Part shown: positions 8,129 to 17,055 of the stretch, in pieces
How positions within the stretch are numbered: position 1 is the first letter of the stretch
Layout: each line of letters opens with the position of its first letter
Source: Gaiellaceae bacterium
GTDB taxonomy: Bacteria > Actinomycetota > Thermoleophilia > Gaiellales > Gaiellaceae
Length of the DNA stretch: 64,000 nt
Direction: 5' to 3'
NCBI GenBank assembly: GCA_030446625.1
Contig: JAUJMY010000003.1
Coordinates: 1 to 64,000, forward strand
The notes under the pieces: generated by a model
Database searches by the model: none
Told to the model about the DNA's origin: nothing
Seen by the model: only the letters and a program-made list of their open reading frames with translations
Translations under genes and position numbers: made by a program

Positions 8129-10684
8129 ATGTTCGCAAGGAGGATTCGGCTCGTAGGCGCGCTCGTCGGCGCCGCGCTCGTCGTCTCCGTCCCGGTCGCA
8201 TTGGCCGGGGACGGAGTCGAGGAGCCGCTGTACACCGCGCCCGACGTCGGCACCGGCGAGATGGTGAACGAGACACCGGGGGCATGGTTCGTCCAGCTCC
8301 GCGGCTCCGCCGACGCGTTCCGGTCGGAGGCGAAGGACGCCGGCATCGCGTTCAGCGAGCGCTTCGTCTACGACAAGATCTGGAACGGCCTGTCGATCAA
8401 CGTCTCCGGCGAGGGGCGCAGCCGGCTCTCGCGACTGTCGAGCGTGGCCGCCGTCTACCCGGTGATTACGTTCTCCGCACCTGAGACGACGAGCGTCAGC
8501 CCGGATCTCGCGACCGCGATCAACATGACGGGGGCAGACAAGGCGCAGAGCGAGCTCGGCTTCACGGGCGCGGGCGTCAGGGTCGCGATCATGGATACGG
8601 GCGTCGACTACGACCACGCCGATCTCGGCGGGTCGGGCACCGACAACCCTGCGAACTTCCCGAACAGCCGCGTCGTCGCCGGTTACGACTTCGTCGGCGA
8701 CGACTTCAACGCGGCGGATCCGGCGAAGCTGGCGACCGCGCCTGACGCCGATCCGGACGACTGCCAGGGCCACGGCACGCACGTCGCCGGCATCGTCGGC
8801 GCCAACGGCGCGACAAAGGGCGTCGCCCCGGGCGTGACCTTCGGCGCGTACCGGGTCTTCGGGTGCGAGGGCTCGACGACGGCGGACATCATGCTCGCCG
8901 CGATGGAGCGCGCGCTCGAGGACGACATGGACGTCCTCAACATGTCGATCGGCTCCGCGTTCATGACGTGGCCGCAGTACCCGACAGCCGTCGGCTCCGA
9001 TGCGCTCGTCGACGCGGGCATGGTCGTCGTGGCTTCGATCGGCAACAGCGGCGCCAACGGCGTCTACTCCGCGGGCGCGCCCGGCGTCGGCAACAAGGCG
9101 ATCGGTGTGGCGTCGTTCGACAACAGCCACGTCAGCGCGCTCACCTTCAGGACGAGCGGCAACCGGCAGGTCCCGTACCTCCAGCTGTCCACGACGACCG
9201 AGGCGCCGACGAGCGGCACGACGCCCGAGGTCGCTTGGGTCGGCCGCGGGTGCACGAGCCTCGGCGACACGCCTGCGAGCAACCCGTCCGGCAAGGTCGC
9301 GCTGCTCATTCGCGGTGACTGCACCTTCCAGGAGAAGTACCAGGGTGCTGTCAACGCCGGCGCTGTCGCGGTCGTGATCTACAACAACGTCACCGGGTTG
9401 TTCGCCGGCGGCGGCGTCACCGATCGCGGTGTTCCTGGCGTCGGCATCTCGAAGGCCGACGGCGAGGCCGTTCGCGCCGAGATGGCTGCTGGGCCCGTCA
9501 CGCTGACGTGGACCGCCGATCGCACGAACGCAGCCAATCCCACGGGCGGTCGCGCGTCGTCGTTCACGTCGTACGGCATGACGGCGGAGCTGAAGCTCAA
9601 GCCGAACATCGGCGCTCCCGGCGGCCTCATCCGCGCGCCGTACCCGCTCGAGAAGGGCGCGTACGCGATCCTGAGCGGGACGTCCATGTCCTCGCCGCAC
9701 GTCGCAGGCGGCGTGGCTCTGCTCCTGCAAGCTCGCCCGTCGACGGCTCCGGGCGACGTGAAGACGCTCTTCCAGAACAGCGCCGATCCGGTCAACTTCG
9801 GCACGAGCCCCTCGCTGCTCGAGGTCGTCCACCGGCAGGGCGCCGGCATGGTCGACATCGACGACAGCATCCTCTCGACGGCCTCCGTGTCTCCGAGCGA
9901 GATCTCGCTGGGTGAGGGCACGGGCGGCGCAACGACGCTGACGATCACGAACAGCGGTTCGTCTGCGGTGACGTACACGCTCGGGCATCAGGCCGCCGTC
10001 AGCACCGGCCGTGCGACGAACGCCCCGGGCTTCTTCCTCGGGAACGCTGGCGTCGCCTTCAGCGCTCCCTCCGTCGCCGTTCCGGCCGGTGGCTCCGCCA
10101 CCGTCGGCGTGACGATCACGAAGCCGCTGAGCCAGGGTCAGCAGTACGGCGGCTTCATCCGCCTCAGCGGCGACAACGGCAAGGTTCTCCGCGTCCCGTA
10201 CGCCGGCTTCAGCGGTGACTACCAGGCGATTCAGGTGCTGACGCCGACGTCGTTCGGGTTCCCGTGGCTGGCGAAGTCGTCCGGCCGCTCCTTCACGAAG
10301 CAGTCGGAAGGTGCGGTCTTCACGACGAAGGACGGCGACGTGCCGTACTTCTTGCTCCACTTCGAGCACCAGGCGCGGCGGCTCGAGCTGACCGTGCTCG
10401 ACGCGGCAACCGGCGAGCCGTTCACCGGGAAGGGCGCGCTCCAGCGGCAGCCGACGTTCTCCACGGAGGACTTCCTCCGTCGGAACAGCACGTCGACGGG
10501 CTTCTTCGCGTGGACGTGGGACGGCACGCTGAAGCGGAACACGCCTGGCGGCGAGATCGCCAACCCCGTGCCCGAGGGCTCGTACAAGGTCAAGGTCACG
10601 GTGCTGAAGGCACTCGGTGACCCGAGCAACTCGGCGCACACCGAGACGTGGACGTCGCCGGCGTTCACGATCGACCGGCCGTAG
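8129..10684 (+). CDS. secreted subtilisin-like protease 3 with PA domain
   Basis: 851 residues from ATG 8129 (GTG 8126 is adjacent; RBS GAGGGGAG favours 8129). Signal peptide about 1-25; I9-like propeptide about 50-115 (AWFVQLRGSADAF). The S8 domain has Asp156 (IMDTGVDYDHADL), His215 (GHGTHVAG) and Ser519 (GTSMSSPHVAGG). A protease-associated insertion lies between His and Ser (about 370-440, VALLIRGDCTFQEKYQGA). A C-terminal Ig/Fn3-like region follows from about residue 590 (SPSEISLGEG). This architecture is typical of large actinobacterial exported proteases. No sortase motif or C-terminal membrane anchor is seen, so it is probably released. Confidence 0.95.
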   Translation: MFARRIRLVGALVGAALVVSVPVALAGDGVEEPLYTAPDVGTGEMVNETPGAWFVQLRGSADAFRSEAKDAGIAFSERFVYDKIWNGLSINVSGEGRSRLSRLSSVAAVYPVITFSAPETTSVSPDLATAINMTGADKAQSELGFTGAGVRVAIMDTGVDYDHADLGGSGTDNPANFPNSRVVAGYDFVGDDFNAADPAKLATAPDADPDDCQGHGTHVAGIVGANGATKGVAPGVTFGAYRVFGCEGSTTADIMLAAMERALEDDMDVLNMSIGSAFMTWPQYPTAVGSDALVDAGMVVVASIGNSGANGVYSAGAPGVGNKAIGVASFDNSHVSALTFRTSGNRQVPYLQLSTTTEAPTSGTTPEVAWVGRGCTSLGDTPASNPSGKVALLIRGDCTFQEKYQGAVNAGAVAVVIYNNVTGLFAGGGVTDRGVPGVGISKADGEAVRAEMAAGPVTLTWTADRTNAANPTGGRASSFTSYGMTAELKLKPNIGAPGGLIRAPYPLEKGAYAILSGTSMSSPHVAGGVALLLQARPSTAPGDVKTLFQNSADPVNFGTSPSLLEVVHRQGAGMVDIDDSILSTASVSPSEISLGEGTGGATTLTITNSGSSAVTYTLGHQAAVSTGRATNAPGFFLGNAGVAFSAPSVAVPAGGSATVGVTITKPLSQGQQYGGFIRLSGDNGKVLRVPYAGFSGDYQAIQVLTPTSFGFPWLAKSSGRSFTKQSEGAVFTTKDGDVPYFLLHFEHQARRLELTVLDAATGEPFTGKGALQRQPTFSTEDFLRRNSTSTGFFAWTWDGTLKRNTPGGEIANPVPEGSYKVKVTVLKALGDPSNSAHTETWTSPAFTIDRP

Positions 10685-10710
10685 CTCGACGGGTCACTCT
10701 CCCCGTCAAC

Positions 10711-10744
10711 GAGAAGGGCCGCCTCCGGGCGGCCCTTTCTCGTT
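10711..10744 (+). terminator. terminator after subtilase 3
   Basis: GAGAAGGGCCGCC and GGGCGGCCCTTTCTC form a GC-rich stem with a TCC loop, followed by GTTCT. Confidence 0.75.
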
Positions 10745-10799
10745 CTCCTAAGAAGAGCAGGTTCACGTAGTTTCGGCCCCGCGCTCGCTCTCTTTTCTC

Positions 10800-10828
10800 T
10801 TGACACTTCGGCCGATGTAGGACACTCT
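10800..10828 (+). promoter_or_regulatory. promoter-like module shared by subtilases 3 and 4 (copy 2)
   Basis: TTGACACTT at 10800 and GATGTAGGACACTCT ending at 10828, matching the module at 8015-8043 with the same 17-nt gap between TTGACA and CACTCT. It lies 64 bp before the start of subtilase 4. Confidence 0.55.
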
Positions 10829-10892
10829 GCCGGGCACTCCCAGCGACTTTGCGGGAGCGGAGTTGGGGTCAATTGAGCCGGAGGGGACAATC

Positions 10893-13049
10893 TTGAAGAA
10901 GAGACTCATTCTCGTTGCGCTGGCGCTCGCCGCGGTCCTGGCGATGACGGCAGTTGCGGGCGCAGGGACGGGCGCTAACAGCGACACCAGCACCGCCAAC
11001 CGTGCGACGGTCGACACGACGCGCGCGCTCGTCGTGCTGCAGGGCGCGCCGCTCTCGACCTCGGAGAAGACGCGTCCGGCGCCGGGGCGGAAGATCGACT
11101 TCAACAACAGCGGCGTCCGCGCGTATCGGGCCGAGCTGGCCGCCCTGCGCAACGAGTTCAAGCAGTGGCTGCGGGCGAACGCGCCCGCCGCGAAGGTGAC
11201 GCGCGAGTTCGACATTGCGCTGAACGCCGTCGGCGTCGAGCTGAACGGCACGCCGCTCGCGACGATCAAGGCGGCCCCGATGGCCGTCGACGCGCGCTAC
11301 CAGGGCATCTACTACCCCGCTGGTCACAACGACCCCGACCTGGCGCTCGTGAGCGCCGTCCAGGCGTGGCAGTCGAGCACGGACACCGGCGCGAAGGGCC
11401 GCGGCGTCAAGGTCGCGATTCTCGACACGGGTATCGATCAGCGCCACCCGTGCTTCGCCGACGGGAACCCGCGGGACGACGGCGCCTACACGAACGACAA
11501 GGTGATCGTGGCCAAGGTCTTCAACGAGAAGACGCCGGCGCGCGGTTACACGCCGAAGGACTACAACGGTCACGGTACGCACGTCGCCGGAACGGTCGCG
11601 TGCAACATGCACACGTCCGCTTCGGTCGATGGCGCGACGATTCCGTACGGCGTCTCGGGCGTGGCGCCCGAGGCGACGCTCGGCAACTACAACGTGTTCC
11701 CGGGTGACGTGCTCAGCGTCCGCTGGGAGGATCTCGTCGAGGCGCTCGAGGAGGCGTACGAGGACGGGTTCGACGTCGCCAACATGAGCATCGGCGGCGG
11801 CTACGAGGGCATCCTCGACCTCGGGTCGATCGCCGTCGACAACCTCGACGTCGCCGGCATGGTCAGCGCGGTCGCGGCCGGCAACAGCGGCCCCGGCTTC
11901 AACACCGTCGAGGCTCCCGGGCGCGCGGCGCGTGCGCTCACAGCGGGCGCGATGACCGTCGGCCACAGCGTCGTCATGTACTCGGTCGTCGGCGGCACGT
12001 CGTACGCAGCGGTCCGCGGCGACTTCGGCAAGCCGTCGACCGACACGACGGCGCCGCTGAAGGTCGTCTTCGACTCGACGAGCCCCGAGGGCGGGCTGAG
12101 CCTCGCGTGCTCGTCGCTGCCGGCGAACAGCCTCACCGGGAAGATCGCGCTGATCTCGCGCGGGACGTGCACGTTCTCGACGAAGATCCGCAACGCGCAG
12201 GCCGCCGGCGCGACGGGCGTCATCGTCGTCAACCGGGTCGCCGGCGACCCGATCACGATGGGCCAGGACGGCACGGCGAACCAGCCGACGATTCCGGCGT
12301 ACATGGTCGCGCTGCAGTACCGCTCCGAGCTGATGGGGAAGGACGCGCAGTCGGCCACGCTGCAGGCGACGGGCACGTACGTCCGCAACGCCGGCGTCGA
12401 CAACTGGATGGCGAGCTTCTCGAGCCACGGGCCGACGGAGGTCGACTTCCGCGTGAAGCCGGACGTCGTCGCTCCGGGCGTGAACGTCCTCAGCGCGCAG
12501 CCGCTCGAGTTCTGCGGCGGTCTCCCGTGCTGGGCGTTCTACCAGGGCACCTCGATGGCGACGCCGCACCTCGCGGGCGCTGCCGCCGTCGTCAAGGGGC
12601 AGCACCCGACGTGGTCGGCGGCGCAGATCCGCTCGGCGATCGTCAACCAGGCCGATGAGCACGTCACGCGCACGACGAACGGTTCGGCGCTCGAGAGCAA
12701 CGTGCTCGTGCGGGGCGCGGGGCGCGCGAACGTTCTCAGCGCCGTGAGTGCTCCGCTCGCGCTCGACCCGGTGAGCGTGAGCTTCGGCGCCGTCCCGTCC
12801 GGGTCGGGCATCTCGCTCACGCGCTCGGTCGCCGTGACCTCGTTCGGCGGCCCCTCGGTCGCGTCGGTTGCGATCGACTCGGGCTCGAATGGCGTGTCCT
12901 ACGCGGCGAGCTTCGCGAACGGCGTCGTGACGATCACGATGACCGCAGCGAAGGGCGCGGCCGTCGGCGACCATCCGGCGATCCTGCGCGTGCGGGACGC
13001 GTCCGGTGCCGAGCTCGCGCACGCAGCGGTCTACACGCTGATCAAGTAG
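10893..13049 (+). CDS. secreted subtilisin-like protease 4 with PA domain
   Basis: 718 residues from TTG 10893, chosen because GGAGGGG (10880-10886) sits at ideal distance and the product begins with a signal peptide (KKRLILVALALAAVLAMTAVAGA). A propeptide-like segment (about 60-150) precedes the S8 domain: Asp178 (ILDTGIDQRHPC), His227 (NGHGTHVAG) and Ser554 (GTSMATPHLAG). A PA insertion (about 400-490, IALISRGTCTFSTKI) and a short C-terminal beta domain (from about 625) follow. Divergent from subtilases 1-3 in the pro-region, so it is not a simple tandem copy. The 3' end (ELAHAAVYTLIK) reappears as an isolated remnant at 14092-14186. Confidence 0.95.
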   Translation: MKKRLILVALALAAVLAMTAVAGAGTGANSDTSTANRATVDTTRALVVLQGAPLSTSEKTRPAPGRKIDFNNSGVRAYRAELAALRNEFKQWLRANAPAAKVTREFDIALNAVGVELNGTPLATIKAAPMAVDARYQGIYYPAGHNDPDLALVSAVQAWQSSTDTGAKGRGVKVAILDTGIDQRHPCFADGNPRDDGAYTNDKVIVAKVFNEKTPARGYTPKDYNGHGTHVAGTVACNMHTSASVDGATIPYGVSGVAPEATLGNYNVFPGDVLSVRWEDLVEALEEAYEDGFDVANMSIGGGYEGILDLGSIAVDNLDVAGMVSAVAAGNSGPGFNTVEAPGRAARALTAGAMTVGHSVVMYSVVGGTSYAAVRGDFGKPSTDTTAPLKVVFDSTSPEGGLSLACSSLPANSLTGKIALISRGTCTFSTKIRNAQAAGATGVIVVNRVAGDPITMGQDGTANQPTIPAYMVALQYRSELMGKDAQSATLQATGTYVRNAGVDNWMASFSSHGPTEVDFRVKPDVVAPGVNVLSAQPLEFCGGLPCWAFYQGTSMATPHLAGAAAVVKGQHPTWSAAQIRSAIVNQADEHVTRTTNGSALESNVLVRGAGRANVLSAVSAPLALDPVSVSFGAVPSGSGISLTRSVAVTSFGGPSVASVAIDSGSNGVSYAASFANGVVTITMTAAKGAAVGDHPAILRVRDASGAELAHAAVYTLIK

Positions 13050-13070
13050 CCTCGCGCGTCAGCGAATGCA

Positions 13071-13100
13071 GAAGGGCCGCCTCCGGGCGGCCCTTCTCGT
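13071..13100 (+). terminator. terminator after subtilase 4
   Basis: GAAGGGCCGCC (13071-13081) pairs with GGCGGCCCTTC (13086-13096), then TCGTC. Confidence 0.75.
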
Positions 13101-13247
13101 CTCTGCGCGGGCGCTGCATCGCGCGCGTCCCGCTAGACGCCGATCGCCGTCATGCTCGCGCGGCTTCCGCGGTTTCCGCGCACATCGCACCGGTAACCGT
13201 GTTTTCGTCCCGGCATTAGGCCGGCGTCATCGAGGAAGGGGCACAGC

Positions 13248-13448
13248 ATGAGCGCGATGGAGAACGACGTGCCGCAGCGCGTCGACGAGCTCGAGAAGGC
13301 GATGGCGGTCGCCGAAGCGACGCAGGCGGGCGCTCAGGCGACCCAGGCCGCGGCCCAGGCGGGAATGGCCGCGGCCGTCGTGGCGGGGGCGGCCGGCTTT
13401 GTGGCTGGGATGCTGCTCGGGCTGCTCGTCGCCGCCGTCAGCGACTAA
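13248..13448 (+). CDS. small Ala-rich single-span membrane protein
   Basis: 66 residues from ATG 13248 with RBS GAGGAAGGGG. An acidic helix (residues 1-22) is followed by Ala/Gln heptad-like repeats (TQAGAQATQAAAQAG) and one C-terminal membrane span (VVAGAAGFVAGMLLGLLVAAV). The family is not recognised. It stands alone between the last protease and the lipA fragment and has no obvious terminator. Confidence 0.6.
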   Translation: MSAMENDVPQRVDELEKAMAVAEATQAGAQATQAAAQAGMAAAVVAGAAGFVAGMLLGLLVAAVSD

Positions 13449-13490
13449 CGGAACTCGCGAGTGGGGCTGCGCGTGCGGGCCCACTCGCGG

Positions 13491-14083
13491 TTACGGTGAG
13501 CGCGAGTAAGCGACCGCGCGGCGCCCGGTCTCGGCGGCGTGCCGCTGCTCGTCCGCGCGGTAGCTCGAGCGCACGAGCGGGCCCGAGAAGACGGACCCGA
13601 AGCCGAGCTCCTCGCCCTGCTGGCGGAACCAGCGGAACTCGTCCGGGTGCACCCAGCGGTCGATCTTCGCGTGCTTCGCGGAGGGCTGGAGGTACTGCCC
13701 GATCGTGACGACGTCGACGCCGTGCGCGCGGAGGTCGCGCATCGTCTCGACGACCTCGTCGTTCGTCTCGCCGAGGCCGACGATGATCCCCGACTTCGTC
13801 AGCACGGGGTAGTCCGCGAGCTCCTTCGCCCGCGCGAGGAGCCAGAGCGCCTTGTCGTACGACGCCTTCGCGCCGCGCATGCGGCGGTGCAGCCGACGCA
13901 CGGTCTCGATGTTGTGGTTGAAGACGTCTGGCCGCTCCGCGAGCACCGTCTGCAGCGCCTCCTCCTCCACGTCGAGGAAGTCCGGCGTCAGCACCTCGAC
14001 GGAGCAGCCGGGCACCTTCGCCTTCAGCGCGCGGATCGTCGCCGCGTAGTGGCCGGCGCCGCGGTCGGGGACGTCGTCGCCCC
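13491..14083 (-). pseudogene. lipA fragment (duplicated 3' two-thirds of lipoyl synthase)
   Basis: The minus strand encodes DDVPDRGAGHYAATIRALKA.. through LVRSSYRADEQRHAAETG, nearly identical to residues about 115 onward of the full lipA at 17055-17972. All six iron-sulfur cysteines lie in the missing N-terminal part, so this copy cannot be an active lipoyl synthase. It differs by a few substitutions, one in-frame codon gain (WLLAR against WLAR) and a different C-terminal tail (SRSP). At 14081 the similarity stops abruptly, and within about 12 bp the tail of a subtilase gene begins on the other strand. It is either a recent segmental duplication or an assembly join. Confidence 0.9.
13529..14080. 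repeat. long direct repeat, copy A (lipA internal)
   Basis: 552 bp matching 17081-17629 in the same orientation with a handful of mismatches and one 3-bp indel. The spacing between copies is about 3.55 kb. Confidence 0.92.
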
Positions 14084-14091
14084 GCGAAGGG

Positions 14092-14186
14092 TTGCTGCGG
14101 TCGGCGGGCACCGGGCGATCCTGCGGCTGCGGATGCCGCGGGTGCCGAGCTCGCGCACGCGGCGGTCTACACGCTGATCAAGTAGG
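14092..14186 (+). pseudogene. remnant 3' end of a fifth subtilase gene
   Basis: The sequence encodes VGGHRAILRLR, then after a one-base shift DAAGAELAHAAVYTLIK followed by TAG. This aligns with the last residues of subtilase 4 (GDHPAILRVR DASGAELAHAAVYTLIK). DNA identity is clearly below that of the lipA repeat, so it looks like an older paralogue whose body is gone. A terminator matching those of the other subtilases follows. The remaining interval to 14268 shows nothing else. Confidence 0.8.
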
Positions 14187-14206
14187 ACTCGGTTCGTATC
14201 GAATGC

Positions 14207-14236
14207 GGAAGGGCCGCCTCACGGCGGCCCTTCGTT
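14207..14236 (+). terminator. terminator of the lost fifth subtilase
   Basis: GAAGGGCCGCC (14207-14217) pairs with GGCGGCCCTTC (14222-14232), followed by GTTC. It is the same stem as at 13071-13096. Confidence 0.7.
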
Positions 14237-14268
14237 CGCGTCTCGGCGTGCAGCCCGGAGCCGTCGCG

Positions 14269-14619
14269 TTACGACTGCGCGAGCGGAATCGGGCACATCC
14301 GCTCGGGCAGCTTGAACCACGCGCGACTGCCGCGTGCACCGCTGGCTCGCGCCTCGAGCTCGCAAGGATCAAACCGCAGCTTTGGGAAGGTGACGGCGAA
14401 GGTGCCGCTCGACCCGGCGCGGACGACTCGCACGACGCGTGCGGTGCCGTCCGTCGCGGTGACGGTGACGCGCTCGCGTGCCTTGAACGCCGAGCCTCGC
14501 AACGTGATCGGCGATTTGTCGACCAGGCGGAGCGCGGGGACTCTCTCATTGGCGCCCGGCGCGGATACGGCTGCGACGGCGGCCGCGAGCATCAGTAGGA
14601 GCGAGAGCACGCGCAGCAT
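14269..14619 (-). CDS. small secreted protein of unknown function
   Basis: 116 residues from ATG 14619, beginning LRVLSLLLMLAAAVAAVSA, a signal peptide; an in-frame TTG at 14637 would add six residues. The mature part is beta-rich (SPITLRGSAFKARERVTVTATDG), ending in a segment with two Cys that could form a disulfide. The SPITLRGSAF pattern resembles IPT/TIG-like or matrix-binding beta domains, but I do not assign it. It diverges from the Asp-box protein, so the two may share regulation. Confidence 0.65.
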   Translation of the reverse strand: MLRVLSLLLMLAAAVAAVSAPGANERVPALRLVDKSPITLRGSAFKARERVTVTATDGTARVVRVVRAGSSGTFAVTFPKLRFDPCELEARASGARGSRAWFKLPERMCPIPLAQS

Positions 14620-14676
14620 GAACCGTTTATACCCCAATTCCGCTTTTCAAAGCGTGTCGCTTTAGCTATTGCGTCG

Positions 14677-14682
14677 TATACT
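14677..14682 (+). promoter_or_regulatory. -10 box upstream of the Asp-box protein
   Basis: TATACT lies about 60 bp before the chosen GTG start. No convincing -35 is seen. The opposite strand carries TATAAA about 6 bases before the start of the divergent small secreted protein. Confidence 0.45.
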
Positions 14683-14744
14683 AGCGGCGAGAAGGCGGTG
14701 TCTTCCTGGAGACCCCGCACACCATGCCCAGAAAAGGGGAGAGG

Positions 14745-16547
14745 GTGAAGAGACTTAGAACGCTGCTCGTGTGGGCCACGGCAGTCGCGGTCTTCGCTGT
14801 ACTGGCGAGCACGGTATCCGCCGCGCGGCTGCCCGGGACGTCACCGGGGCCGAAGACGCCGTTCGAGGGGGAGGACGCGACTGTCGTCACTCCGATCACG
14901 GAGGACGAGCTCGGGCCCGGCGTCAACAACCCGCAGCCGGGGTACCACGACAACGGCCGCGGCGGCAACACGTTCGTGAACGACCCGTGCATCGATCCGC
15001 CGCCGACGGCTCCGCCGCCGGAGAATCGCCGCCGGACGGTGCAGAGCGAGACGGAGCTGGCCGTCTTCGACCGCAAGTTCATCGTCGCCGGCTACAACGA
15101 CTCGTTCGGCTTCTACGACAACACGCAGGGCCTCGCCGGGTACGCGTACTCGATCAACGGCGGCAACAGCTGGGTCGACGGCGGCGGGCTTCCGCCTCGC
15201 GTCCCGGCTCCGGGCGTCTCGCCCTTCACGCCGGGCGTCGACGGCTTCTTCGGCGACCCCGTCATCGTGGTCGACGAGAACTCGCGCACGTTCACCAAGG
15301 ACTCGAGCGGCACAGCGCTGGCCACGCCGATCCAGCAGGAGCCGGGACAGTTCTACTACGCGGCGATCTACAAGAACCCGAGCGGCGTCTTCACGCTCTC
15401 GGTGAGCCGCGGCCGCTTCATGGTGGCGCCGCCGACGACGCCGGAGACGGAGTCGAATACGCGCTGCTTCAACGACCCCACCCAGTTCGGCGTTCCTGAC
15501 CCGCCGGAGAACAAGGAGCGGATCGTCTGGGAGCGGCCGATCGAGGCCGTCGTCGCGCCGTTCCTCGGGCCGACGAACCAGGACTTCCTCGACAAGGAGT
15601 GGCTGCACGTCGACCAGCGGACGGGGACGCTGTACCTCACGTACACGCGCTTCGCGACCGACGGCTCGACGCCGATCGAGCTCGTGCGCTCGTTCGACGG
15701 CGGCCGCACGTGGACGCCGCCGAGCGTGATCGTCGAGAACGAGCTGACGGAGTTCAACCAGGGCACCTACCCCGTCACCGTCGGTCTTCCGGACGGCGGC
15801 ACGCGCGTCGTCGTCTTCTGGTGGGCCCGCACGTTCAGCGACGCCGGGGTGACGGATCGTCGCATCGAGTACGCCGTCTCGAACGACGACGGCAACACGT
15901 TCGGGCCTGAGCAGTTGGTGGCGACGGTGTTCCGCCAGTCGGAGGCGCCGGGATACAACCGGAGACGTACAGACATGTTCAACCCGCCGTTCGCGGACGT
16001 CCGCGGCAACAAGGTGTACGTGACGTTCATGAGCGGCAAGGCTCCCGGAAACCCGCCGGCCACCGGCGCAAGCTCGGGGCCGCGGCCTTCGGACATCTTC
16101 CTGAGCACGTCCGTCGACGGCGGCATGACGTTCGGCCCGCCCGTGAAGGTGAACGACGACGAGGGCCGGAACACGCATGTGTTCCCGAACGTCAGGGTCA
16201 GCAAGCAGGGCTTCGTCTTCGTCAGCTGGCTCGACCGCCGGAACGACCTCGAGAACGAGCTCACGGATGCGTGGGCCGCGGTCTCGAAGGACGGCGGCGC
16301 AACGTTCGGCCACAACAAGCTCCAGACGGACGTCGCCACCAGCTGGCGGGTCCGCGCGGACGCGCGGCCGAACTTCGGCGACTACAACTCGAGCGACCTG
16401 CTCGGGGACAATCAGTTCGTGATCGTCTGGGCCGACGGGCGCTTCCCGCCGCCGGCTCCGGCACCGCAGGGCGCGACGCCGGACACGATCTTCACGATCG
16501 CGCAGGGTCTCGGCGTCGGAAACGACCCGAACCCGAACAACCCGTAG
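14745..16547 (+). CDS. secreted sialidase-fold (Asp-box/BNR) protein
   Basis: 600 residues from GTG 14745, preferred over ATG 14724 because AAGGGGAGAGG directly precedes it and the product opens with a signal peptide (KRLRTLLVWATAVAVFAVLAS). At least five Asp-box-like turns are spaced along the chain: SINGGNSW, SFDGGRTW, SNDDGNTF, SVDGGMTF and SKDGGATF, the hallmark of six-bladed propellers of the sialidase/BNR superfamily. The arginine triad and Glu/Tyr of true sialidases are not evident, so the substrate is unknown; many such proteins are glycosidases or simply propeller scaffolds. No anchor is seen. Confidence 0.85.
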   Translation: MKRLRTLLVWATAVAVFAVLASTVSAARLPGTSPGPKTPFEGEDATVVTPITEDELGPGVNNPQPGYHDNGRGGNTFVNDPCIDPPPTAPPPENRRRTVQSETELAVFDRKFIVAGYNDSFGFYDNTQGLAGYAYSINGGNSWVDGGGLPPRVPAPGVSPFTPGVDGFFGDPVIVVDENSRTFTKDSSGTALATPIQQEPGQFYYAAIYKNPSGVFTLSVSRGRFMVAPPTTPETESNTRCFNDPTQFGVPDPPENKERIVWERPIEAVVAPFLGPTNQDFLDKEWLHVDQRTGTLYLTYTRFATDGSTPIELVRSFDGGRTWTPPSVIVENELTEFNQGTYPVTVGLPDGGTRVVVFWWARTFSDAGVTDRRIEYAVSNDDGNTFGPEQLVATVFRQSEAPGYNRRRTDMFNPPFADVRGNKVYVTFMSGKAPGNPPATGASSGPRPSDIFLSTSVDGGMTFGPPVKVNDDEGRNTHVFPNVRVSKQGFVFVSWLDRRNDLENELTDAWAAVSKDGGATFGHNKLQTDVATSWRVRADARPNFGDYNSSDLLGDNQFVIVWADGRFPPPAPAPQGATPDTIFTIAQGLGVGNDPNPNNP

Positions 16548-16573
16548 CACCGCTTCAACAGCAGCAGGTCGAA

Positions 16574-16605
16574 CGAGGGGCCGCCGCGAGGCGGCCCCTC
16601 GACGT
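16574..16605 (+). terminator. terminator after the Asp-box protein
   Basis: CGAGGGGCCGC (16574-16584) pairs with GCGGCCCCTCG (16591-16601). It also lies just beyond the 3' end of the convergent lipoprotein gene, so it may serve both. Confidence 0.7.
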
Positions 16606-17055
16606 TCAGCCCGTCGTGCGGGTGACTGGGTTGAAGCCGACGCAGTCGTCGACGTCGATGCGCCGTGCAACCGCGTCCGCCTTCGTGCCGGCTGCGTTCG
16701 CCGTACGCAATCCCATGACGATTCCGATGTCCTCGCCCGCGTTTCCGGCACGATCGATCCGCTCGAGCGCATCGAGCACCTCATCCCATCGCTCGAGGAG
16801 CGGCTCGACGTCGACGTCCGGCGTCCGATCGAGCTCCGCGACCTCGTCGCGCTGCTTTCGCAGCAGCGGGAGCACCTTCGCGGTGTAGTCGGCAAACAGG
16901 ATTAGCGCGCCCGGCCGCCGCTCCTCGGCGATCCTCTTCGCGTGCTCGCGGCAGACACGGTTCGCGTCGGCCGTGAATTCCTCGCGCGTCGGAGCAGAGC
17001 CGGCGCAGCCGCTGAGGAGCGCGGCGACCGCCGCAAGCGGGACGACGCGACGCAT
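16606..17055 (-). CDS. small lipoprotein of unknown function
   Basis: 149 residues. The lipobox LLSGC at residues 13-17 marks it as a membrane-anchored lipoprotein after lipidation of Cys17. The rest is helical and charged (REEFTADANRVCREHAKRI, then VLPLLRKQRDEVAELDRT), with two further Cys. Its ATG overlaps the lipA stop (TGATG at 17057-17053), so it is translated with lipA, but no link to lipoate metabolism can be read from the sequence. Confidence 0.75.
   Translation of the reverse strand: MRRVVPLAAVAALLSGCAGSAPTREEFTADANRVCREHAKRIAEERRPGALILFADYTAKVLPLLRKQRDEVAELDRTPDVDVEPLLERWDEVLDALERIDRAGNAGEDIGIVMGLRTANAAGTKADAVARRIDVDDCVGFNPVTRTTG

Noticed and set aside
13248-14250. Possible integron or IS boundary around the lipA copy
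   Set aside because: No transposase, inverted terminal repeats or target-site duplication could be found.
14745-16547. Calling the Asp-box protein a sialidase
   Set aside because: The Arg triad and the catalytic Tyr/Glu pair are not recognisable; only the propeller fold is supported.
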